NCBI GenBank assembly: GCA_964431545.1
Contig: CAYSLC010000045.1
Location: forward strand, 1-28,173
Length of the DNA stretch: 28,173 nt
Source: CAYSLC01 sp964431545
GTDB taxonomy: Bacteria > Desulfobacterota > Desulfobacteria > Desulfobacterales > JAABSP01
Reading direction: 5' to 3'
Under the pieces are notes generated by a model. It made no database searches. It worked only from the letters and a program-made list of their open reading frames with translations, and had not been told where the DNA came from. This document shows positions 15,359 to 22,108 of the stretch, piece after piece. Within the stretch, counting starts at the first letter, position 1; every line of letters starts with the position of its first letter. Position numbers and translations under genes: made by a program.

Positions 15359-15431
15359 GGATGTCGCCCCCTTGTTCCCGGCAAAGACCGGGCCGGGCCC
15401 CGAAAACCGATCGGTGCCGGTCCGGTCCAGA

Positions 15432-15462
15432 TTGATTCCGGTCGGTGTTGATTCCGGTCGGT
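15432..15462. repeat. Two tandem 15-bp repeats between amidohydrolase and trmL leader
   Basis: TTGATTCCGGTCGGT occurs at 15432-15446 and again at 15448-15462, a period of 16. A related GGTGCCGGTCCGGTCC lies just upstream. The second copy abuts the -35 box of the candidate promoter at 15462, a position typical of a regulator-binding site. Confidence 0.7.
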
Positions 15463-15489
15463 TGACGCGGCCGCCGTTTCCCATAGAAT
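15462..15489 (+). promoter_or_regulatory. Candidate sigma-70 promoter of leader ORF and trmL
   Basis: TTGACG (15462-15467) is followed after 16 bp by TAGAAT (15484-15489). The predicted start near 15496 would give a short untranslated leader before the AAGGAG ribosome site at 15517-15522. Confidence 0.55.
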
Positions 15490-15532
15490 AGAAGGTACCG
15501 GGACAATCGCAACCGCAAGGAGTTCTCCCCCT

Positions 15533-15616
15533 ATGTTTCCGATCGCCGGCAACTCCCCGAGAAAGGTCCTGTACGGGCTCTTCCGGTTCCGCCGTTTCCG
15601 TGGGAAGCGCCCATGA
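15533..15616 (+). CDS. 27-residue basic leader ORF overlapping trmL (ATGA)
   Basis: ATG at 15533 is preceded by a perfect AAGGAG ribosome site (15517-15522) at a spacing of ten. It encodes 27 residues starting MFPIAGNSPRKV, rich in Arg and Lys in the second half. Its TGA stop at 15614-15616 overlaps the ATG of trmL at 15613 as ATGA. trmL itself has no comparable ribosome site directly upstream, so re-initiation from this leader is the likely way it is translated. It could be a regulatory leader or a small protein, and I do not recognise a family. It could also be chance. Confidence 0.5.
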   Translation: MFPIAGNSPRKVLYGLFRFRRFRGKRP

Positions 15617-16146
15617 CCGGTCCCTCCCCCGCCGCCGATCATCCGGAGCGCCACGTGGTGCTGGTCTCTCCCGAAGTCCACTGGAACACCGGAAACATCG
15701 GCCGGACTTGCCTGGGAGTCGGGGCGACCCTCCACCTCATCGAGCCCCTGGGCTTCTCCCTGGATGCCCGGGAGGTGAGACGGGCCGGGCTCGACTACTG
15801 GCCCCGGGTCGATCTTCGCGTATGGAAGGACTTTCCCACCTTCCTGGCGGCGACGGAGCCCGGTCCCGGGGAGGTGGCCCTCTTTGCCAAACAGGGGCCG
15901 AAGTCCTTCCGGTCCATGCCCTCCCCCCGGCGGCTCTTCCTCATCTTCGGCTCGGAGACGCGGGGGCTCGCCACGGAGATCCAGGAGCGGTTCCCCGAGG
16001 CCCGGTACCACATCCCCGTCTCCAGGGAGATCCGGTGCCTCAACCTCTCCACCGCGGCGGCCGTAGCCCTCTACGAGAGTCTCCGGGGATGGCCCGTGGA
16101 CCACGGATGGGAGGAGGGGCCGCGGCCCAACGGTCCTCGGAAGTAA
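15613..16146 (+). CDS. trmL: SpoU-class tRNA 2'-O-methyltransferase, TrmL/YibK-like
   Basis: This 177-residue SPOUT methyltransferase has the three SpoU motifs: NTGNIGRTC (residues ~25-33), LIFGSETRGL (~110-119) and IRCLNLSTAAAVALYE (~140-155). TrmL methylates the ribose of the wobble base (position 34) in tRNA-Leu species, using S-adenosylmethionine in a trefoil-knot dimer. The N-terminal VVLVSPEVHWNTGNIG and the short length fit TrmL rather than larger rRNA methylases. A Leu tRNA (CAA), a natural kind of substrate, is in this window at 6439, although the linkage is probably accidental. The gene is convergent with ydbL. Confidence 0.88.
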   Translation: MTGPSPAADHPERHVVLVSPEVHWNTGNIGRTCLGVGATLHLIEPLGFSLDAREVRRAGLDYWPRVDLRVWKDFPTFLAATEPGPGEVALFAKQGPKSFRSMPSPRRLFLIFGSETRGLATEIQERFPEARYHIPVSREIRCLNLSTAAAVALYESLRGWPVDHGWEEGPRPNGPRK

Positions 16147-16182
16147 GGCTCTTTTTGGTTCGTTCGGAGAATGGGGCCCCGG

Positions 16183-16560
16183 CTACTTCCTGTACCACTT
16201 GCCGGCGGCGTCCTGGAGCCAGATCCCCGATTCCGCCCGCTGTTCGATCTGGGCGGCCCGGTGTTTCTCCACCACATCCACCGTTGTCCCCTGCTGGTCG
16301 GCGATGGCTTTGTAGACCATCCGCCGGTCCCGATTCTCCGCCTCCACCACCGAGGCTTTGGGGCGACGACTTCCGATGTATTCCAGGTATCCACGGTTGT
16401 TCTCTCCGATCACCCCCGCCTCCTTCAGCTCAGTGATCACGGGAAGCCGCTCCTTCATCCGCTCCTTGATGGCGGCACCCTGGGAAAAGGCCGGGGCCGC
16501 GCACACCACCAGCCCCAGGATCACGAGCACGACCGTGATGCCGTTTGCCGTTCGATTCAT
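16183..16560 (-). CDS. ydbL: YdbL-like periplasmic protein (DUF1318)
   Basis: This 125-residue protein has a Sec signal peptide (hydrophobic stretch ~8-24 ending AAPAFSQ) and the DUF1318 pattern: IKERMKERLPVITELKEAGVIGENNRGYLE, followed by VVEAENRDRRMVYKAIA. In enterobacteria YdbL is encoded after ydbH and ynbE and modulates their periplasmic bridge. Here it has the same order and overlaps ynbE by 4 bases (ATGA), a sign of translational coupling. The C-terminal GKWYRK is basic. Confidence 0.87.
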   Translation of the reverse strand: MNRTANGITVVLVILGLVVCAAPAFSQGAAIKERMKERLPVITELKEAGVIGENNRGYLEYIGSRRPKASVVEAENRDRRMVYKAIADQQGTTVDVVEKHRAAQIEQRAESGIWLQDAAGKWYRK

Positions 16561-16799
16561 TCCGCCTCCTCTTCCTTCCCCGTCGCCTCCGCTTCGGGGG
16601 TGACGTCGATGGTCCGATCCGCCTCGTCGATATCGCGGAAAAAGTCGTCCAACGCACGATCCACCTTGACATTAACATCGATGGTAATGTGGATCGGCTT
16701 CACTTCGACGGGCTCGACCTTCACGTTGTGCCGCGTCTGGCAAGCCTGGAAAACCAGCACCAGCACCGCCGTCAGCAGCCACGGTGTTCTCCGCCCCAT
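16557..16799 (-). CDS. ynbE: YnbE-like lipoprotein
   Basis: An 80-residue lipoprotein with a signal peptide ending in a lipobox (VFQAC, Cys20), followed by the YnbE pattern of alternating residues (VEPVEVKPIHITIDVNVKV) and an acidic tail. In Escherichia coli YnbE is an outer-membrane lipoprotein that forms an oligomer capping YdbH. The ATG at 16799 has AAGGAG about 9 bases upstream, which itself overlaps the end of ydbH. It lies 15 bases after ydbH in the canonical order. Confidence 0.85.
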   Translation of the reverse strand: MGRRTPWLLTAVLVLVFQACQTRHNVKVEPVEVKPIHITIDVNVKVDRALDDFFRDIDEADRTIDVTPEAEATGKEEEAE

Positions 16800-16814
16800 G
16801 GCATCCGCTCCTTT

Positions 16815-19517
16815 TCATTGGATAAACTGAAAGATCTCCCTGTATTTCAAAATTTTATCGATGGGGAGCCGGAAATTGACATCCAGCCGGATCCCCTGGA
16901 ACCGGGAACCGGGCCCTTCGCCCTCCACCCGCGCGAACCCGCCGATCGTCTCGTCATAGACGAAGGGAAGGGGGTTCTCCGGCCTGCCGTCCATCTTCAG
17001 GGCCAACAACAGGTCTCCCCCATGGGTGGAGAACCCCATCCGGACCCAATCGTAATGGTAATTCTCCATGGCCTCCCGCGCCAGTGCCAACTGGGCATAC
17101 TCGGGGGTCCCCCGGGGCACCCCGGCCGTGATCAGGTCCGCCCCGGTCACGTGAATCGTCCCTCCTTCCCCGGGGGAGGAGTAGAGAAAGCCGTCGTCGA
17201 AAACCGGCCCCTTCTCCGTCAGCCGAATGGGGATCCTGCCGCTGACCGTCCCTTCCCCGCTGGCCTGGGCCGCGCCCAGCTGCTCGATGATCTCGGCGAT
17301 GTTCAACCGGTCACAGTATAGCACGAAGGCCGGGTCCTCGTCCAAGGGAGGGACCCGGACGGCGTAGCCGGCCAGGGTGCCGTCCGCCCACCGGACCCGG
17401 CTCTGTTCGATGAACAGCCGCCCATCCGATTCAAGCCGACAATCGATTCGCCCCTCCGTGAGGGTGACGCCCCCCAGGTCCGCGGTTTCGAACCGGCAGA
17501 ACTGTTTCGGCCGGCTGGCAATGGCGGGCAATCGGGGCAAAGTCATCGAACCGGCGATCCCCTCCAGGGAAAATCCCCCCTCCGGCCCCCGAAGAGAGCC
17601 CTGATCCACCGTAACGGTCGTGGTGCCGCTCAGGGGACTCCCCGGACCGAAGGTTATCCGAGCCTGGGCCGCCAGACGTCCGTCGGCGATGATCCCCCCA
17701 GCCCCGGAAAAGAATTTCCCCAGGTCGATCTCCGGCGACGCCAGGGGTCGGGAAAGATCGATCGTAAACTCACCGGGGGATTCCGCGGGGGGGAAGATGG
17801 GCACCGAGCCCGCCGCCGTCACCGTCATCCCCGGAATCAGCCGGCTCCGGTGCGTGCTCGAAACGGCCAGAAGGCGGCCCGTCTGCCGCACGGTGCCTTG
17901 AACCCCTCCCAGATTCTTTCCGCCGAACCGCACCGATTCCACGGACAGGTCCCCCGGATCGCCGTTTCGGGGGGGCCAGGCCACCGGCAGTGACAGAGCG
18001 ATGCCGTTGCCCCTCAAGCCCGTCCCACTGTGGCGAACCGATGCACCGGAGACCGTCAGGGAGGCGGATGCCGCGAAGTTTTCAGTCTGTCCGCCGGGCA
18101 GGTTCAGCTCGCCCGTGGCCCCCATGCGAGGCACGGAGACGGTCAGCCCGCCGGCGCCCAGCTTTCCGTCCCCGGTGAGACTGAAGGCGAGGGCCGGGGT
18201 CGTACCCGCCCTCCCCTCCCCTTGCAGCACGAGATCCCGCAGGTCAGCCTCTATNNNNNNNNNNNNNNNNNNNNNNNNNNNNNNNNNNNNNNNNNNNNNN
18301 NNNNNNNNNNNNNNNNNNNNNNNNNNNNNNNNNNNNNNNNNNNNNNNNNNNNNNACCATCGCCGGGCCGCCGGAGTCCGCCACTGTCTCCGCGCCCAGGT
18401 CGAACTCCCAGTCCCCCTGTCTCCCGGATCGACCGGAGATGCGCAGCCGGCTTCGGAGGGGGGAGCGTACGTGCAGCGGAAATTCGGGCAGGTCGACGCC
18501 GTCGATCTCCACCACCACTTCCCCCTCCGCCTTGGTCCGCCCTTCCAGCGACTCGATCCGCCCGGCCAGGTCGATCAGTCGAAGATCGAGGGGGTGGTCC
18601 AAGGACAACGGGTCGCCATCGATCCGCCAGGGCCCGCCCGGCTCCTTGTGGACCCGCAGGTAGGAAGGCCCTTCCGAGGGGGCGAAGGTGATCGCGCCGA
18701 GACCGGGGATCGTCAGCCGCTCCAAGTCGACGCCGAGATCGACGGCGGCCGATCGAACGTCGAACGGATCGAGTCTCAGCCGGGTTTCCCCGTCCACCGT
18801 CAAGCGCCCCTCGGCCGTCAACGGAATGAGCCCCTGGGTGATGTCGGTGAACCGGTTCGGGTGGATCGCCCCGGAAGAGATGCAAAGGGCCACGGAGCCC
18901 TCGGCCGGACGGAGGGTCGCCGTTGCGGACATCCGGTCGCCCCGGCACCGCAGATCGATCCGGGTCCGGATCATCTCCCACTCCGGAGACGGCACCGTGG
19001 TCTCCAGACCGAAGAGTATGGAGACCATCCGGCCCTCCCATTGGACGAGAAGCTCTCCGTTGCGGACCACCAGCCGCTCCAGATGGAACGGCGGAGGGAT
19101 GAAGGGTTGCGTTGCTCCCTTTGAATCCCCCCGGCCCGCCGATGCCGAGAGGTCGAGCCCCGGCAGGACCGGCCGGCCGTCGTGGATGGTCAGCCGGAGT
19201 TGAAGACCGGCGACCGTCACCTCCTCCACTCGCCCCCGCAGAAGCCCCAAGGGCCCGTAATCCACCTTGGTGCATCCCACGGAGAAAAACGGTCTTTCCG
19301 TTTCTCCCATCTCAAAAGGCCCCAAATCCGCTCCGCTGAGACCGATCCGTCGGACCTCCAAAGACATTCGATCCACGCCCAAGCGGCGGGCGAGATCGGG
19401 GAGGAGGGCGGTTTCCACATACCGCGCGGCGAGATGGCGGGCTCCGATCAGAAGACCGAAAAGAAGAACACAGACAGCGAGGAAAGAAAGAAGGTAGAGA
19501 AGGGGCTTACGTTTCAC
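16815..19517 (-). CDS. ydbH: YdbH-like AsmA/TamB-type intermembrane lipid-transport protein (interrupted by assembly gap)
   Basis: A ~900-residue protein with an N-terminal membrane anchor (~5-27) and a long beta-rich AsmA-like body. The C terminus carries a conserved region with IDCRLESDGRLFIEQSRVRW, FDDGFLYSSPGEGGTIHVTG and a final MENYHYDWVRMGFS-LRLDVNFRLP-like segment. In E. coli YdbH is an inner-membrane-anchored bridge that, with YnbE, moves phospholipid to the outer membrane, redundant with TamB and YhdP. 100 Ns (18255-18354) hide part of the middle. The frame continues on both sides only because of the gap size, so the length is provisional. The start follows a plausible MKRKPLLYLLSFLAV. 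Gene order ydbH-ynbE-ydbL is intact. Confidence 0.87.
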   Translation of the reverse strand: MKRKPLLYLLSFLAVCVLLFGLLIGARHLAARYVETALLPDLARRLGVDRMSLEVRRIGLSGADLGPFEMGETERPFFSVGCTKVDYGPLGLLRGRVEEVTVAGLQLRLTIHDGRPVLPGLDLSASAGRGDSKGATQPFIPPPFHLERLVVRNGELLVQWEGRMVSILFGLETTVPSPEWEMIRTRIDLRCRGDRMSATATLRPAEGSVALCISSGAIHPNRFTDITQGLIPLTAEGRLTVDGETRLRLDPFDVRSAAVDLGVDLERLTIPGLGAITFAPSEGPSYLRVHKEPGGPWRIDGDPLSLDHPLDLRLIDLAGRIESLEGRTKAEGEVVVEIDGVDLPEFPLHVRSPLRSRLRISGRSGRQGDWEFDLGAETVADSGGPAMXXXXXXXXXXXXXXXXXXXXXXXXXXXXXXXXXXIEADLRDLVLQGEGRAGTTPALAFSLTGDGKLGAGGLTVSVPRMGATGELNLPGGQTENFAASASLTVSGASVRHSGTGLRGNGIALSLPVAWPPRNGDPGDLSVESVRFGGKNLGGVQGTVRQTGRLLAVSSTHRSRLIPGMTVTAAGSVPIFPPAESPGEFTIDLSRPLASPEIDLGKFFSGAGGIIADGRLAAQARITFGPGSPLSGTTTVTVDQGSLRGPEGGFSLEGIAGSMTLPRLPAIASRPKQFCRFETADLGGVTLTEGRIDCRLESDGRLFIEQSRVRWADGTLAGYAVRVPPLDEDPAFVLYCDRLNIAEIIEQLGAAQASGEGTVSGRIPIRLTEKGPVFDDGFLYSSPGEGGTIHVTGADLITAGVPRGTPEYAQLALAREAMENYHYDWVRMGFSTHGGDLLLALKMDGRPENPLPFVYDETIGGFARVEGEGPGSRFQGIRLDVNFRLPIDKILKYREIFQFIQ
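18255..18354. other. Assembly gap of 100 Ns inside ydbH
   Basis: Exactly 100 N bases lie between unambiguous flanks. A round number like this usually marks a scaffold gap of unknown length, so 33 codons should not be taken as the true missing sequence. Confidence 0.97.
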
Positions 19518-19734
19518 GGGTATCTCGGAAACTCCCCCGGAAAGATGGGATTCAGCCCTCGGACGGGGCTACGCCGCTCCGGAGGAAGCGCCGGGAGCGG
19601 CGCCGACGAAAAGACGGGAACCGCCGGAAAAGGCAGACCGGCCCGGCCCGCAGGGGGCCGGCGGTCCGGCCCGTCCTCGGCCCTCCCGGGCAGAATGAAT
19701 GCGGCTGCGAGCGTCTGCGGAACGGCCGGGGAGG

Positions 19735-20028
19735 TTACTCCGACCGGATCTTCTCCTCGATCTTCTGGAGCTTTTCATGGGTAATGATCCCGAATTCGAC
19801 CATCACCTCGCCGACCCCCGCGTCCCGAAGGGTATCGTTCCTGAGAATGTTCTCCGGAGTCCTGAACTCGGTGGGATTGACGTTGACGAAGGTGTGTTCC
19901 AGGGTGTAGCCGTCCTTCTCCAGCGTGGTCACCTGGGTGCCGTAAAAGACGAAATGTCGGGTCAACAGAAAGTATACGGCGGCAACAACGACGCCCAACA
20001 GGATCAACTGCTTTAATCTTGCCATCAT
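19735..20028 (-). CDS. Small membrane-anchored protein of unknown function
   Basis: A 97-residue protein with one N-terminal hydrophobic helix (~5-22, QLILLGVVVAAVYFLLT), then a mostly polar domain containing GTQVTTLEKDGYTLEHTFVNV and an acidic helical tail ending KIEEKIRSE. I do not recognise the family. GAGGTG lies seven bases before the ATG at 20028; a second ATG follows immediately. It is upstream of ydbH in the same direction, separated by 217 bases in which I see no gene. It may act in the envelope with the ydbH set, but nothing proves that. Confidence 0.75.
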   Translation of the reverse strand: MMARLKQLILLGVVVAAVYFLLTRHFVFYGTQVTTLEKDGYTLEHTFVNVNPTEFRTPENILRNDTLRDAGVGEVMVEFGIITHEKLQKIEEKIRSE

Positions 20029-20235
20029 GGGAAGTCACCTCACGGCTGGTCTTTTTAGTTACAATTCTCTGAAATCGCTCAATTTTTACCAGGACCGACC
20101 CGGTTCCGGCTAGAAACAGTATTACTTGAATACAACTCCGCGCGCAACAGAAAATATCGTCCCGGACTTTCCCCGTCGGTCCATCGGTCCGATTTTTGTG
20201 GATTCATCGCCGATCCTCCGGATTCGGCCGCGGAA

Positions 20236-21576
20236 TCAGCTCCCCGCGGCGAGGGTTTTGAGGTGGGTGATGATCTCCCAGGAGAAGGCCTCCATGCAGG
20301 GGAGAACGGCGTTGTTGGCGAAGAGGGGGTCTTTTTCCAGATCGTACCGGGAGGTCGAGACGGCCGAATCCCACAGGGGGGTTCCGGGTATGGGCGAATA
20401 GTAGGCGGGGATCGGCCTGAAGCCGGCCGCCTTCACTTCCTCGATGGAGGCGGCCACCGCCGAAATCGATTGCCCGGGGAGGCCGGCCAGCAGGTAGGCC
20501 CCCACCTCCCGGCCGGAAAACCCGGCCGAACGCAGGCACCGGGCGGCCCGTTGGAAATCGGCCGCCGTCACCTTCCGGTCGAGCCGATCCCCCCTTCCGA
20601 AGGCGGTGGTCTCCAGGCCGAGTCGAAGCGTCTTGAATCCGGCGCGGAACAGGAGGTCCGCCGCCGATCGGTCGATCCCCCGCACGTGGACGGCGTTGGG
20701 GGTATGGAACCGCAGGGGCAGATCCATCCGGACGATCCCCTCCAGAAGCGGGAGGGCGTGGTCCTCCGGCGCCGCCAGCAGGGCGTCGTCGTAGAAGACG
20801 AAGTCTCGAACCGAGAACCGATGGTACCAGTGGCGGATCTCCTCCAGTACGCCTTCGGGGCTCCGGGTCCTTCGGTGGGGATTCAACCTCCGGGAGGCGC
20901 AGTAGGCGCATTGGAACGGGCATCCCCGGGAGGTGAGGAGGGGGACGAAGGGAAGGGCCGACTGGAGGTCCAGGGCCGGGTAGGGGAAGGTGTCCAAATC
21001 CTCGGAATCGAACCCGGCCGACGGCCGAAAGCCGGTGGCCTCTCCGAGGATCTCCAGAATCTTCCCCTCGGCCTCCCCGGCCACCACCCGGTCGGCCCCG
21101 GAAGAGGCGGCCGCGTGGCGGGCGCAGAGCGTGACATAGGGCCCCCCCAAGATCACCGGCACACCGGGATGGATCTCCCGGATGATCCGGATGGCCTCCC
21201 GGACCCCGGGATACCAGTAGGTCATGAGGGAGGTCACCAGGATGAGATGAGGTCGGGGGCCGGCCGTGAGCGCCTCGCGGAACCAGGGGATCGGAATCCC
21301 ATACCGGGAAAACCGCCGGGGGACATCCCCGAGGCCCGGCGGATGAGGAAGCGGGCTCTTCCGGTACGGTCCCCGGCCGAACCGGGCCAGGGGATCCAAG
21401 GGGCGGGCCCGGGTGTGAAATCGATCGAGGCAATCGATATAGCCCAGGCGGCATCCATGGGTCCGCAGGATTCCGGCGAGGGTCAACAGGCCCAGGGGCC
21501 GGGCCCAGACATCATAGGCCGCGAAGTCGTGGATCCACGGGTTTACCAGGAGAAGATGGGGGACGTCGCCGGTCAA
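20236..21576 (-). CDS. B12-binding-type radical SAM protein
   Basis: This ~446-residue protein has an N-terminal Rossmann-like region (HLLLVNPWIHDFAAYDVWA, SLMTYWYPGV, VILGGPYVTL) of the cobalamin-binding radical SAM type, though without a DxHxxG cobalamin-ligand motif. A radical SAM core with CPFQCAYC (Cys 219, 223, 226) follows, then LRLGLETTAFGRGDRLDRKV and YLLAGLPGQS. No ATG is available: the 3' part of ahbB overlaps any longer frame. TTG at 21576 gives the conserved N terminus, without a strong ribosome site. It follows ahbB by 17 bases, so it is likely co-transcribed. The substrate is unknown; a role in tetrapyrrole or lipid chemistry is possible but unproven. Confidence 0.85.
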   Translation of the reverse strand: MTGDVPHLLLVNPWIHDFAAYDVWARPLGLLTLAGILRTHGCRLGYIDCLDRFHTRARPLDPLARFGRGPYRKSPLPHPPGLGDVPRRFSRYGIPIPWFREALTAGPRPHLILVTSLMTYWYPGVREAIRIIREIHPGVPVILGGPYVTLCARHAAASSGADRVVAGEAEGKILEILGEATGFRPSAGFDSEDLDTFPYPALDLQSALPFVPLLTSRGCPFQCAYCASRRLNPHRRTRSPEGVLEEIRHWYHRFSVRDFVFYDDALLAAPEDHALPLLEGIVRMDLPLRFHTPNAVHVRGIDRSAADLLFRAGFKTLRLGLETTAFGRGDRLDRKVTAADFQRAARCLRSAGFSGREVGAYLLAGLPGQSISAVAASIEEVKAAGFRPIPAYYSPIPGTPLWDSAVSTSRYDLEKDPLFANNAVLPCMEAFSWEIITHLKTLAAGS

Positions 21577-21593
21577 GGGGATGGTGGAACGGT

Positions 21594-22073
21594 TCAGTCG
21601 TCCGATCCGGTGAAGTACTGCATGGAGGTCTTCTTCAGCTCCTTTCGGCTGAAGAGGAGCGTATAGGTCTCCACGCCGGTCTTTTCGGACAGGCGTTCGG
21701 CGATCCGGAAGCAGGAGGCCTCGTCCCGGGCGTGGACCATGGTGTAAAGGTTGTAGGGCCAATCCTCGGTGGGGTCCCGCCGGTAGCAGTGGGAGACCTG
21801 CCGGGCGGCGGCCATCCGCTCCCCCACCTCCGCCATCCGCTCCTCGTCCACCTGCCAGGCGACCATGGCGTTGGCCCGGTATCCCGACTTCTGGTGGCGC
21901 AAGGTGGCGCCGAACCGCCGGATGATCTTGCGGCGGCACAGACTCCGGAGGGTCTCCAGGAGCCGGGATTCCTCAATGCCGAGCCTCTGGGCGATCTCCA
22001 GATAGGGGCGCTCCACGATGGGGATGTCCCCCTGGATGGCGGCGATGACCTTCTTTTCGATCGGTGTGAGCAT
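21594..22073 (-). CDS. ahbB: Siroheme decarboxylase subunit, AhbB-like
   Basis: An Lrp/AsnC-fold protein of 159 residues with the AhbB signature: MLTPIEKKVIAAIQGDIPIV at the start, RRFGATLRHQKSGYRANAM in the middle, then SHCYRRDPTEDWPYNLYTMVHA and a C-terminal LKKTSMQYF. With AhbA it removes acetate-derived carboxyls from siroheme to give 12,18-didecarboxysiroheme, the second half of the alternative haem pathway. AhbA, AhbC and AhbD are not in the window. The ATG at 22073 matches known N termini; a longer start at 22124 would overlap mtnA by 20 bases. A GAGGT sits directly against the ATG, too close for a normal ribosome site. Confidence 0.9.
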   Translation of the reverse strand: MLTPIEKKVIAAIQGDIPIVERPYLEIAQRLGIEESRLLETLRSLCRRKIIRRFGATLRHQKSGYRANAMVAWQVDEERMAEVGERMAAARQVSHCYRRDPTEDWPYNLYTMVHARDEASCFRIAERLSEKTGVETYTLLFSRKELKKTSMQYFTGSDD

Positions 22074-22078
22074 ACCTC

Positions 22079-22108
22079 GATTTACCGGCGGCGGCGCTGT
22101 GATGTCAA
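22079..22108 (-). promoter_or_regulatory. Candidate promoter inside mtnA 3' end, giving a nearly leaderless ahbB transcript
   Basis: On the minus strand, TTGACA (22108-22103) is followed after 18 bp by TAAATC (22084-22079). The ahbB ATG begins six bases after the -10 box, so transcription would start at or next to the start codon. The -10 box is a 4-of-6 match and may be fortuitous. Confidence 0.35.

Noticed and set aside
20041..20170. AT-rich patch upstream of the 97-residue gene as promoter
   Set aside because: Several partial boxes (for example TTGCGC-17-TAATAC on the minus strand) match too poorly to choose one.
20263..21666. 467-codon plus-strand frame opposite the radical SAM gene
   Set aside because: Gly/Glu/Pro/Arg-rich composition without motifs, an antisense shadow of the gene carrying CPFQCAYC.
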